A stretch of 64,000 nucleotides of DNA from Streblospio benedicti (Eukaryota > Annelida > Polychaeta > Spionida > Spionidae), in contig CM032660.1 in assembly GCA_019095985.1 (NCBI GenBank), positions 32,841,066 to 32,905,065 on the forward strand, given 5' to 3'. The translations under genes were made by a program, and so were the position numbers. Of this stretch, positions 1 through 10,795 are shown in pieces; position 1 is the first letter of the stretch, and each line of letters opens with the position of its first letter. The notes under the pieces are model-generated. The model saw nothing but the letters and a program-made list of their open reading frames with translations, searched no databases and was not told the DNA's origin.

Positions 1-342
1 TCACGGGAACTAGAGGCACTCAACCAGATTGTACCAGAGACAGTTGAAGACGACGAGAAAACAATGACCCAGTCACCGATGGGAAGGGATGCTGATAGAA
101 AGTTTTATTTACAAGCAATGAAAGTGATTACCGTAAGGAGACGCGCAGAGTGCCCTCAAGCCGCTACAGAACGAGTGTTGCGCTTAAAAAGTCTATTTGG
201 CCCTGGGACTATAGAGGAGCCATCAGCTGCATCATCAGAATCAGAATCGCCAGAGTATTTAAGTTCAAGTGTAACCCAATCGCCAATATCACAATCGCCA
301 GCATCTGTGCTTTCTGATACAACCAAAGGAACAAACACTTAA
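1..342 (+). CDS. Polycystin-1-like protein, C-terminal end only (upstream tandem copy)
   Basis: Open from the first base (tca cgg gaa) to TAA at 340-342. It matches the last ~110 codons of the complete polycystin-like gene that ends at 7945. Shared segments are ELEALNQIVPETVEDDE, ADRKFYLQAMKVIT and the Ser-rich end SSSVTQSPISQSPASVLSD. Several small indels against the downstream copy compensate each other, so the frame stays open but residues about 22-60 differ (for example RRRAECPQAATERVLRL here). The rest of the gene lies left of the window. The region corresponds to the cytoplasmic tail after the fifth membrane span. It could be a live diverged paralogue, a decaying copy, or low-quality sequence at a contig edge. 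Confidence 0.75.
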   Translation, partial: SRELEALNQIVPETVEDDEKTMTQSPMGRDADRKFYLQAMKVITVRRRAECPQAATERVLRLKSLFGPGTIEEPSAASSESESPEYLSSSVTQSPISQSPASVLSDTTKGTNT

Positions 343-724
343 GAACTCGTGCATACAACGTTGTCAGCATCACAGCATCACTCTGTTGTTGTTGTCATTC
401 ATGGTCAGTGAAGCCGCTTCACTTCCAGCATTGCAAGATGCTCATGAGAATTGCTTGAACAGAAGAACTGGCCAATCGTATATGAAAAAGTAGGTACTAG
501 TACGTTATGTAGGTACTAATATTGCATATAAAATGAGCAGTAAAATGATTGAAGTGTGCAGCTAATTATGCTGCTCAGGAGGCCTGAAGAGAGGAGGCAT
601 GCTGCAGCATGAGTCCATAACCTCCCCATAACGTACAGCCTCTGTCGGGCTAGCACTGAGCAGTCAGAGATGGAATGAGACAGCGGGATGGACGCTCGTT
701 TAGGGAGTCAGCTATTGAACATTC

Positions 725-730
725 AATAAA
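725..730 (+). promoter_or_regulatory. Probable poly(A) signal of the upstream polycystin-like gene
   Basis: AATAAA about 385 bases after the stop codon, conserved at the equivalent place in the downstream copy. Confidence 0.5.
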
Positions 731-1290
731 CAACAGATTTGAACCTTTGTCCCTCTTCAAATTGAACGCAAGAGTGTCTTTATACATTTGCGTTTAAAAA
801 AATCACTATTTGCCAATTTATTTATCTACCATGCAATTAAAATTGAGATTAACATTTTGTGACTGTCAAAGTGGAGGTTTACTAACAGCCTATTTTGTGT
901 AACAAAAGAATATATGGAAGGGTATCAGCAGAAATCTCATTACTATTGTACTTTTATTAGATAATGTTCACTCCAAAATGCTAGGTGTGTTTACCATTGT
1001 ATTGTATTGCATTGTGTTGTACGTGCGTGCGTTTGCTTTTGTGTTTTTTTTTCATAGGAGTCATTATTCACAAAATGATAATTTACAAATGAATAAATAA
1101 CAATAACAAGGTTTGTAAAATTATTATTTTTTCATATAATTCCATTGTTATGAAATCAAATGGACAATCTAATTCAATAAAGCGTATTACACTTACGGGT
1201 ATATCAATCAGTGATGGGCACAATACTAAGTATTGGCAGTATTGCAAAGTCTCGCAATACTATATTACAATACTTTTTGTCAATAGAATA

Positions 1291-1501
1291 CTGTAAATTT
1301 AAACTAAAAATGTTTGCACAAGATTTGATTTACGAATTTCGTGGGTAGATGCAAAAAGGCAAACTTAAATAGTCGGGAAACATTAATAGCCTATGTTAAG
1401 TAGGTCCAGGATGGACCAATATCGCAAGATTAAATAATGCAAAATAATGCATAGATGAATATCGCAAAACTTAATGACCACGAAATATTCTAGTTTTACA
1501 G
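1291..1501. mobile_element. MITE, TA-flanked, ~205-bp family (copy 1)
   Basis: Member of a five-copy family with inverted ends CTGTAAAACTAGA / TCTAGTTTTACAG inserted at TA. Copies lie at 1291, 8903, 10599, 33862 and 39640. The interior repeats phrases such as AATTTCGTGGGTAG and GCAAAATTAAATAGT. No coding capacity. TA duplications and end symmetry suggest a Tc1/mariner-type non-autonomous element; that class is inferred. Confidence 0.75.
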
Positions 1502-1856
1502 TTTTGTATTATTGTGCAATAATTTGCAATTGTTTTAGCATTTCTTTTGTTTTCAAACAGAATTTAAAATGATAAGTAACGGGCGGCTTTTTCATGATCA
1601 AAGTTTCTAATACAAATATATTGGCATAATAATTTATGGCCATAATTCAATACTTCAAATGCATACTTGAATCCTTGTCTTTAGCATATGATTGGACATA
1701 AAAGGAGTTTAATAGTTAAAACGCTTAAACCCTGAAAGGTTACTTATAATATTGTTCATTTGTATACTGTTAATTAATGTGCATACACATGTCAGATAAC
1801 CCACATTAAGCCTTTGTCGTTTCTTACATTATCACCTACACATATCTTTAAAAAGC

Positions 1857-2860
1857 AAACTAGATCAAAAGTGTTCAAAGAACACTGCGTCGCTAGAACG
1901 ACGTTGACTTATGGGCAATTAAGATATATACTGAAATAATGTAGGAATTGACCACGAGATTGGAGTGTCAATCGTGAAATTGAGCATGCTGACGTCTGAT
2001 TTACCCGAATGAAGGAATATTGATTTTTTTCTTGAAGGCTAAGTGCATTGAATATTATTAAAAATGTCATAAAAACGCTTCTAGAACGAACGAAGTGAGG
2101 GTAAATCAGACGTCAGCATGCTCAATTTCACGATTGACACGACATTCGAGTGGTCAATCACCATTCTATCATGACTAAACTCCATTTTATTTTAAAATAA
2201 ATCATATCATAACATTCTCATTGTAAGTCAATTTCGTTTGTTTTGAGCGCGCAGAGACCACTACTACGGCATTAGTCTAAACTTCTGCTCTCCGCTACAT
2301 GGAACAAGCCTTGCGACGTCAGCGGCTGTATTGATAATTTGAGGAGTTTAGACTAGCGCCGTAGTAGTGGCTCTGGAGCGTGTTTTCCATCGCAACATTG
2401 AGCACGCTGATTGACCAATCAGCGTGGGTTATTGGCGGAGACTTTTGCACGGAATGATAGAATGTATACTTTACAATCAAGAAATTTATGAATTTGAGGA
2501 GAAAACATCAGAATGAATCAGAATCAATATATCCAGCAAAAAGATATTTGTGTTTCCATACAACAGTACTGAATAACAAGATGATAATCAATACCTGTTT
2601 CAAATCCAATAATCAATTTTGCTGTTGCTTGGAATATTGATTTTTTTCTTGAAGGCTAAGTGCATTGAATATTATTAAAAATGTCATAAAAACTCTTCTA
2701 GAAAACTTAGTTTAATTGGCAGAATGCCCAAAATCGAATCACTTCGGTGTCGCCTCAAACCTCATAGTTGTGTAAAGTTTGAACGAAATCGGTTGATCGG
2801 TACACCCGCTAGCTTGTCCAGAGACATACATACATACATAGTTACAAACATAGTTACAAA
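1857..2860 (+). mobile_element. Non-autonomous dispersed repeat interrupted by a foldback element
   Basis: The ends match a shorter copy at 19045-19470. Both begin near AACTAGATCAAAAGTG followed by GCGTCGCTAGAAC, and both end with GTTTGAACGAAATCGG-type sequence, CTAGCTTGTCCAGAGACATAC and a short (ACAT)n tail. In this copy the middle is filled by the foldback at 1939-2464. A ~60-bp stretch (GAAGGCTAAGTGCATTGAAT and neighbours) occurs twice, at 2016-2076 and 2633-2692. No protein. The tail suggests a SINE-like or other non-autonomous element; class undetermined. Confidence 0.55.
1939..2464. repeat. Foldback repeat with two nested hairpins
   Basis: Arms of ~57 bp at 1950-2006 and 2099-2155 (core GAAATTGAGCATGCTGACGT) are near-perfect inverted copies. 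A second inverted pair lies at 2253-2283 and 2344-2374 (CCACTACTACGGC type). A related element with a shortened first loop is at 43317-43856, and a fragment lies at about 19660-19720. Both longer copies end in GACCAATCAGCGTGGGTTAT and ATGATAGAATG. Confidence 0.65.
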
Positions 2861-2899
2861 CGAACCAAACACAATGCTTGCTTCAGCGGCTGAGCTGAA

Positions 2900-3232
2900 G
2901 CGACGCAATAAAGATAAACTTAGACAATTGCATCAAAGAACATCCCCTGTGTATTGACTACTCATGTATATACGGAAAGTTTGCTTGCTCTGTCCTACAC
3001 TGTACTTCATGATGGCTTTCTACCATCCCATATAAATGGACATAAAACGAACTACCAGTTACTTTTTTTCACCTGAAGATCCACCTACTGTTGTTTGTTT
3101 ACTCTTAGTTAAGGCTCAAACAATGCTGATGTCATTAACATGTCTGTCTTGTAATGTTACTAAGAAAGCTACAATTGTTATGCTCTTTGTTTTTCTTGAG
3201 CGGGTGTAAATTATTAATTTTCCTTATCTATA
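2900..3232 (+). repeat. Dispersed repeat shared with 14120-14430
   Basis: Strongly similar to 14120-14430 over about 300 bases. Shared phrases include AATTGCATCAAAG, CATGATGGCTTTCTACCATC and GCTACAATTGTTATGCTCTT. The longer copy ends in a CTGAAGA-hairpin-GAAA signature. No convincing protein in either copy. Probably the 3' part of a retroelement; family not recognised. Confidence 0.6.
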
Positions 3233-3367
3233 TCACCTTGGCCCCCGGGCTAATTTTAGTTACGTCAACAATTCAGCACTAGCGTTACAAAGCTCGTAAG
3301 TATCTGATTTTGTTTTTTGCTTGTGTTTCTGAGTACTGTGGTATGTACTGTATATACCACTGTAAAC

Positions 3368-6300
3368 ATGATATTGTCAGTGAGTTCACTTATTGTTCTC
3401 CTAGTAAGTATAGACAGAAACATTGGCAACGTTGTTGGCAATGACATCCCCTGTCCTGTAATTACAAGTGAGATTGATTGGATACCGTATCATGGCAAGG
3501 AATACAGGTATTTTAATGGATTAGCACAGTCTCCGTGGTATGCGGCAGAGCAAGCATGTGCCATTTTCAGCAGTCACCTGGCCAGCGTGCACAATGGGGA
3601 GGAGCTGGAGTTTTTACAAAAATGTATTGTAGTCGCATATGAAAATAAATGGTCGACTCCTAGTAGATTTAGCGACTTTTCATTTTGGCTTGGGTATAAA
3701 CAACAATTTACATTTACTGCTGATATGGTCCTGGAGGGCATGTATGGGCAGTGGAGTGACGGCTCGCCTGCACGCTATGCTGATGAACAGTTCGACACTT
3801 TTAAAAGTACCGGTAGTGTGATTGATTGCGAAGCTTGCTGCAGCTACAGGAACACCACAACCCAAGAGATGGGTATGCTTTTTAGCAAGTGTTCTGGTTC
3901 GATAAAGAATTATGTGTGTCAGAGATCACTTGCCGTAGAGAATCGTAAACTATCAGTATCACCCTCAGTAAACAGTAGCGGGTTTGTGAAGTGTCTCCGG
4001 AACTGCGGATCAAAAGGAAGCATCAACCCTTCTGAGAGGCTCAGCCTTGCCTTTGATGCTTTGAAGTGTGTAGAGTGCAAACAACGTAGCAAAGTAACAT
4101 ACTTATGGCAATTTGAATCAACTAATGCAAGTGTTAAAAGTCATATTGATTGGGATAAGGAGACTACAACAGGAAATGATAACCCAAATCTAGTAGTTAA
4201 CAAAGATGTTTTCTCCGCCACTTCACCTCATACGAGGTATACGTTTAAACTCACCGTAAAAATAATCACCAGGTCAAAAGGGGAGGAAAGAACACATACA
4301 AGCCACTCGACATTTAGCTTCACTGTAAACGCAGCTCCCCACGGGGGATTCTGTTTTGTCAACCCCGCTGAAGGTCTGGAATTTCATACAAACTTTTCCA
4401 TTTCTTGCACTGACTATGAGGATACAGACCAGCCATTGCAATATGAATATAAGGCTCTAATTAACGACCAATATGTCATACTGCATGTTTCAAACACATC
4501 ATCTACACCACAAATGTACTTGCCTGTTGGTGAGGAATCGAATGATTTTGTTCTTCCTATAAATATCACTATTCGCGACAGCAAAGGGGCGTCTGTCACT
4601 TCAACTATCGGTGTTACTGTCAAGCCCAATAACATCAGTATAAAGGATTTAATTACTATAACTGGCAAGAAATCTCACGACCTCATCCAGTCCAAACAAA
4701 GTACACAAGCCCTTACGTTAATTACAGAAGCAGTCACCATACTCAATACGAAAAAAACAACAGCACAGATCAATGGTACAACAGAGGCCGAGTTACGCGA
4801 AAACCTCTTGGAACAGTTGGTATCCATAAAAATTCAGACTGACATCACTAACATACAACAGAAAGCGTCTTTATTGAAGGGGGTGACAAGAGGCAGAGAT
4901 AACAATTTGAATGAAAAGACGCAGAAGATGGCTTCTGACTATGTACTTAACCTGTCAGCTGAACTTGACAACGTGGAAGTAACGGATGAATCAGCTGAGC
5001 AGCTGCATGATGCAGGTGTTGATGTCATAAATAGTGTTTCTAATATTCTTCTTTCTAGCCGACGTCAATTCAAAAAAACGGAATCAGGCATTTTGAAGAA
5101 GAATGAGACAGATAGTGATGATTTTGAACAGTACACACAAGTGATACGCAACAGGACATTGGTATCGATCGCCGCGATAGATAAGGTGAAAGAAGTTTTG
5201 GTTAAAATTGCAGTTCCATTTGAAAAGCCTTCAGTGGTTATGTCTGATATGTTTTCTGTGTCTGTGCAGAAAAGCCGTGGAAAAGACATTCAATGCGCTA
5301 GTGGCGTGCAGTTTTCTCTGCCTTGCACATTACCAATACCGCATGAAGATGAGTTCTCGATTGAGACTGTTTACTTCAATGAAAATCCTTATTTCTGGAC
5401 AGACAACGATGTGACCTCTAGTGTGTATTCTTTAGACGTGAAGCCCAACAACAAGACAAACATGATGCAATTCAAGGACCTTCTTGACCCAGTCCGAATT
5501 ACCTTTCCCAACAACATCGATATGGATTTCCAGGATCTAAACCTCACTAATCTGAAGCCTGTCCATATGCACGTGAGAAACATCAAAGGCGATGAAGCTC
5601 CCTACATTGTGGTTCGACTTGCCATCGAGGCAACATCTCTTCCAATTGAGCTCCATGTTCACAGTAACGAGGCTGCTGTCAATGCTTACGTGACGAAGGA
5701 AGGACAATTGAAAGCATCCGCCCTCATGGACCCAGTCCCGCTAAGATACACAGGCGTTCCAAGGACATATGACGCACTTCTTCCAAACGGTGAGGAGTTT
5801 TACCTCGTCATATTGATGCTCAACTCCACCCAGCATGACACTCTAGGAGTGGAGTTCATGATCACCCGACTCCGCTGTCTCTACTGGGACAATGAGAAAT
5901 GGTCCACCGAGGGCTGTCTTCCTCGCTCTGTGGATGCACTCTCAATTATTGAATGCGAGTGTCATCACCTCTCGTCCTTCGCATCTAGTGTGTTTGTGGC
6001 ACCAAACCCTGTCAACTATGGAGATGTGGTACAATTCCTCGCATTCTGGAAGAACCCAATAGGTATTGAGTGTGTAATTTAAATTTCATAATCTATTCAA
6101 ATCTAGTTCATTTGGATGTGCAATTTTAAAATTAATTTATGATTAGTGTTGGTCCTATGTCTTAATACATTTCCATTTTAAAAGTGTACCAATATGCGCA
6201 CTTTCTATGTGATCGTAAATAATATTTACTAAATATCTAACATACCATAATCAAAATTTAATACTATACCGTTCAATTGAATGCTGTATTCTGCAGGCGT

Positions 6301-7945
6301 AATTGCAGTCTCCATTCTATTGGTGCTGTATATTCCGGCAACAATCTGGGCAAGATACAAAGACAAGAAGCATACTGAAGCCAAGAAGCCAATAGACTTG
6401 GCAGACAATGATCCATATGACAAGTACAGTTACATTATTACTATAGAAACAGGCACAGAAGCGGAGAAACCACCTTCATCGAATGTGGGCATTATGTTGA
6501 AAGGCAGCGTCAGCGCATCGGAGCCTCACGGTCTGCAATGCTCCACACTCACAATGTTCCAGCCTGGTGCTGTCAACTTCTTCGTAGTACGCACTCCAAA
6601 CTCTCTAGGGGAAGTCGAGGCCATAGCACTTTGGCATGATGGCAAAGGCGACTATCCCCATTGGTTTGTCAGCATGTGCTTAGTGTATGATCCCCAGGAA
6701 AACAAAAAATGGGCGTTCAACTGCCGCACATGGCTCTCTCCACTAGAGGGTGATAAGGAAATATCAAAGCGATTTGAAGTTGTGGACAAGAAAATTGGTT
6801 TGGCTCACATGTTCTATAGCAACGCCGTACACAGCATAAAGGAGCAGCACCTCTATGTGTCGCTCTTCAAATCATCAGGAGAGAGTAACTTCACATTGTG
6901 CCAGCGTGTGGCGTGCATTCTTTGCGTCCTTATGATTGATATGCTCACTAACATTATGTTTTTTGGTATTGAAAAAAAGCCAGCCCACTATGAGTTCAAT
7001 TGGGGATACATTAATTTCTCGACCCAGAACGTCATGATCAGCCTTCAATCCGCTCTCATATTGATTCCTGTTACGATGGCTGTGTGCAAGCTTTTTACGT
7101 TAAGCCGGCCGCACCATCCCCTCGAAGTAGTCAAAGATACCCTGGACATCAGTGACGTCCCATCAGAGTTCAAGATTAAAAAAGGCAAGGCTAAACGCAG
7201 TGGGAAAAAGCTGTCTCGGAAGCGGTTGAAGGCCCTGATCAACATGGAAGCTGTTAAGCGCTGGTATAAGGCCAAGAAGGGCTCCTACCAGGAGATGTCG
7301 GATATTTCAGTCATTTCAAACGCCTCTCTAACATCAACTAGTGGCGAAAGCCCGATTAAGCCCAAAAGAGACACTTATATTCTGCCATGGTATTGTGTGT
7401 ATGTGGCGTGGCTGATGGTCCTGCTGATATCGTCCTGTTGCTCTTTCTTTACGATTCTCTACACGTTCAACTACGGATTTGCGAAGAGCGTGGAGTGGAT
7501 TACTAGTGTGGTGCTCACCGTGTTCATTGACATCTTAGCGTTTGACCCATTAAAGATTGTGGGGATAGCTGTGCTTGGCAGCTGCATTTACCGACGCTAT
7601 TACATCGAGGAACTAGAGGCACTCAACCAGATTGTACCAGAGACAGTTGAAGACGACGAGGAAAACAATGACCCAGTCACTGATGGGAAGGATGATGCTG
7701 ATAGAAAGTTTTATTTACAAGCAATGAAAGTGATTACTGCAAGGAGACGCAGTGCCCTCAAGCCGCTACAGAACGAGGTTAAGGCGAAAAAGTCTATTTT
7801 GGCCCTGGGGACTATAGAGGAGTCATCAGCTGCATCATCAGAATCAGAATCGTCAGAGTATTTAAGTTCAAGTGTAACCCAATCGCCAATATCACAATCG
7901 CCAGCATCTGTGCTTTCTGATACAACCAAAGGAACAAACACTTAA
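3368..7945 (+). CDS. Polycystin-1-like receptor: CTLD-REJ-GPS-PLAT, five membrane spans, no channel module
   Basis: Two exons, 3368-6062 and 6297-7945 (CCAATAG|GTATTG ... TTCTGCAG|GC, phase 1), give 1447 residues. The start is ATG 3368 in an AAC-ATG context, followed by a hydrophobic signal peptide. Domains by residue: C-type lectin domain 38-186; REJ/PKD-like region about 190-830; GPS about 837-876 (CLYW...GC...CECHHLSSFA, with the HL-S cleavage site); TM1 900-918; PLAT/LH2 about 941-1050; TM2 1103-1123; TM3 1144-1165; TM4 1259-1290; TM5 1299-1330; Ser-rich tail. Polycystin-1 relatives normally have eleven spans. This one stops after the pre-TM6 linker, so the TOP domain and channel part are absent. 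PLAT binds lipid or protein; sea urchin REJ proteins of this kind act in sperm-egg recognition, but the role here is unknown. A diverged tandem copy lies upstream. Confidence 0.9.
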
Positions 7946-8335
7946 GAACTCGTGCATACAAAGTTGTCAGCATCACAGCATCACTCTTGTTGTTGTTGTC
8001 ATTCATGGTCAGTGAAGCCGCTTCAATTTCCAGCATTGCAAGATGCTCATGAGAATTGCTTTCTGAACAGAAGAATGCCACAATCGTACATGAAAAAGTT
8101 GGTACTAGTACGTTGTGGGTAGGTACTAATATTCCATATAAAATGAGCAGTAAAATGATTGAAGTGTGCAGCTAATTATGGTGCTAAGGAGGCCTGAAGA
8201 TGAGGAGGCATGCTGCAGCATGAGTCCATAACCTCCCATAACGTACAGCCCACGGCAGGGCTAGCACTGAGCAGTCAGAGATGGAATGAGACCGCGGGAT
8301 GGGCGCTGCTTAGGGGAGTCAGCTATTAAACATTC

Positions 8336-8341
8336 AATAAA
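8336..8341 (+). promoter_or_regulatory. Probable poly(A) signal of the polycystin-like gene
   Basis: AATAAA about 390 bases downstream of the TAA stop, at the same relative place as in the upstream copy. Confidence 0.5.
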
Positions 8342-8902
8342 CAACAGATTTGAACCTTTGTCCCTCTTCAAATTGAACGCAAGAGTGTCTTTATACATCT
8401 GCGTTTAAAAAATCACTATTTGCCAATTTATTTATCTACCATGCAATTAAAATTCGGAGATTAACATTTGTGACTGTCAAAGTGGAGGTTTACTAACAGC
8501 CTATTTTGTGTAACAAAAGAATATATGGAAGGGTATCAGCAGAAATCTCATTACTATTGTACTTTTATTAGATAATGTTCACTCCAAAATGCTAGGTGTG
8601 TTTACCATTGTATTGTATTGCATTGTGTTGTACGTGTGTGCGTTTGCTTTTGTGTTTTTTTTTTCATAGGAGTCATTATTCACAAAATGATAATTTACAA
8701 ATGAATAAATAACAATAACAAGGTTTGTAAAATTATTATTTTTTCATATAATTCCATTGTTATGAAATCAAATGGACAATCTGATTCAATAAAGCGTATT
8801 ACACTTACCGGTATATCAATCAGTGATGGGCACAATACTAAGTATTGGCAGTATTGCAAAGTCTCGCAATACTATATTACAATACTTTTTGTAAATAGAA
8901 TA

Positions 8903-9114
8903 CTGTAAATTTAAACTAAAAATGTTTGCACACGATTTGATTTACGAATTTCGTGGGTAGATGCAAAAAGGCAAACTTAAATAGTCAGGAAACATTAATA
9001 GCCTATGTTAAGTAGGTCCAGGATGGACCAATATCGCAAGATTAAATAGTCACAAAATAATGCATAGATGAATATCGCAAAACTTAACTACCACGAAATA
9101 TTCTAGTTTTACAG
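8903..9114. mobile_element. MITE, TA-flanked family (copy 2)
   Basis: Same family as at 1291-1501 and in the orthologous position of the tandem duplication. Flanked by TA at 8901-8902 and 9115-9116. Left end CTGTAAATTTAAACTA, right end TTCTAGTTTTACAG. Confidence 0.75.
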
Positions 9115-10108
9115 TATTGTATTATTGTGCAATACTTTGCAATTATTTTAGCATTTCTTTTGTTTTCAAACAGAATTTAAAATGATAAGTTAAAGGGCGG
9201 CTTTTCACGATCAAAATTTCTAACACAAATATATTGCCATAATAATTTATGTCCATAATTCAATACTTCAAAACTTACTAACTTAAGTACTCAAGTTATT
9301 TTGGTTTGACTGTAAAGTACGCTATTTCTCAACTGTCAAACACACACCGATAATCTAAATCACTGCTCATTGCTACTGATACTACAATTCAACTCTTATG
9401 TCTTCTATTTAATGAGGAGAGGCTAATAAGTGTATACATGTATATAGTGCTGTGGTTTTACGTGTCCTCTATAGTACTAATTTGGCAACTAGATCTAAGT
9501 ACTACTAGTACATGTACTACTAGTATATAGTATGAAGTATGGTTTTCAAACACTTACTCTTAATGCTGAACCATACACACAGTTATTCTGTCTGAATATT
9601 ATTGGTTTATGTGATGACACCTGCATCGTAGAGGGCAGAAACCAAATGTCATTCCTCCAATCACTTAAAATATCTTACATAATGAAAGTTGTGCAACACT
9701 AATTGTTATATTTCACAGCTAAATGTGCACTTTATAGCCGTTATTCAATGCCCCTAACAATTGATTTGAAGCGAGTCACTCAGTCAAAAAGTCTCACTGT
9801 TGAAATGTTCATGGTCATCTAACGTAACCATCTTTCTAGGCCAAAAAAGATAACCCAAGTAATGATGTAGCTTTTTGACTTAAGTGTTTTCAATAGTTTT
9901 TAACAGTACAGTGTATTAAATTAATAGTTCTACATGTATTAAAATCATTGAATTTTATCAAAAATATGTGTAGGACAGACTGGCGGTAAGAGGGACAGGG
10001 GGCAAGTGGGCCACTGGATATTGGTATTTTCCAAGTGCAAGATTTACTTAAAAAAGTAGTCATTTTTCATGTTACATAGCCTAATTATTTATTAATTGTA
10101 TTTTTCAG

Positions 10109-10245
10109 ATGAGTGTAATGATTCTGAAGAAGATGATGATGATGAAGACAACGACGAACACGGAAATAATGGTGCGGCTGATGAACGGAGACGTGTTGCA
10201 AGAGGACATGAAGCCAGACGGCAATTCATCATGCAGCATTTTTGA
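10109..10245 (+). pseudogene. Orphan terminal exon, acidic then basic; possibly from a Harbinger-type transposase
   Basis: After a good acceptor (GTATTTTTCAG) one frame reads ECNDSEEDDDDEDNDEHGNN, then ADERRRVARGHEARRQFIMQ, then HF and TGA. The ending, a basic helix followed by a short aromatic C-terminus, resembles the end of PIF/Harbinger nucleases, but no catalytic region is visible upstream. A second overlapping frame starting with ATG at 10109 is also open, so the coding frame is not certain. No upstream exon was identified. Confidence 0.3.
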
Positions 10246-10598
10246 CAAAGACTTGGCATATTGTGTACATATCCAATATTGACTGACAGCAATTTATGAT
10301 GGTATATTATCCATACAATCAGTAAAACAATATGGCATCATAATAACTTATGCACCCAGTATCTTTGGAATGTCTACAGACATTTAACACCATTTGGATA
10401 ATTAGTAATATTTTCTATTTATACAATTTAACATAAAATGTTAATCCACGACCATCGTTGAATGATTTTTTTTATTTTGTAATACTTGCACTGGAGTGTT
10501 TTCTCTACATGAAGAATAACAGAATGCTTTAAATTCTATACAATTTGCTTATTTCAAGAGGTTTTGAACGATTGCCATTTCTATGCTTGTGCTGTTTA

Positions 10599-10795
10599 CT
10601 GCAAAACTAGAAATGTTTGCGCACGATTTAATTCGCCAATTTCGCGGGTGGTGCAAAAAACGCAAAATTAAATAGTTAGCAAACATTAGTAAGTAGGTGC
10701 AGGATGCTCCAAAACCGCAAAATTAAATAGTCGCAAAATAATCGATAGATGAAAAAGACAAAATTTAATAGCCGCGAAATAATCTAGTTTTACAG
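10599..10795. mobile_element. MITE, TA-flanked family (copy 3)
   Basis: TA at 10597-10598 and 10796-10797. Ends CTGCAAAACTAGAAA and TCTAGTTTTACAG. It keeps AATTTCGCGGGTGG and two CAAAATTAAATAGT blocks. It diverges from the other copies, so it is probably older. Confidence 0.75.

Larger units (their letters stand above)
343..1660 (+). other. 3' flank of the upstream polycystin-like copy, duplicated downstream
   Basis: Non-coding. It is collinear with 7946-9272 at high similarity, so the tandem duplication includes the 3' untranslated region and about 1.3 kb of flank. An AATAAA poly(A) signal lies at 725-730, with its counterpart at 8336-8341. The homology stops at about 1660 (9272 in the other copy). 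The flank contains one 211-bp MITE, present in both copies and so older than the duplication. Confidence 0.8.
7946..9272 (+). other. 3' flank of the polycystin-like gene, tandem-duplicated
   Basis: Near-identical to 343-1660. Holds a probable poly(A) signal (AATAAA, 8336-8341) and one MITE. The match to the upstream copy ends abruptly near 9272, marking one edge of the tandem duplication. Confidence 0.75.

Noticed and set aside
3317-3367. Upstream extension of the polycystin-like frame
   Set aside because: It would start at a non-ATG codon; ATG at 3368 has a good context and begins directly with a signal peptide.
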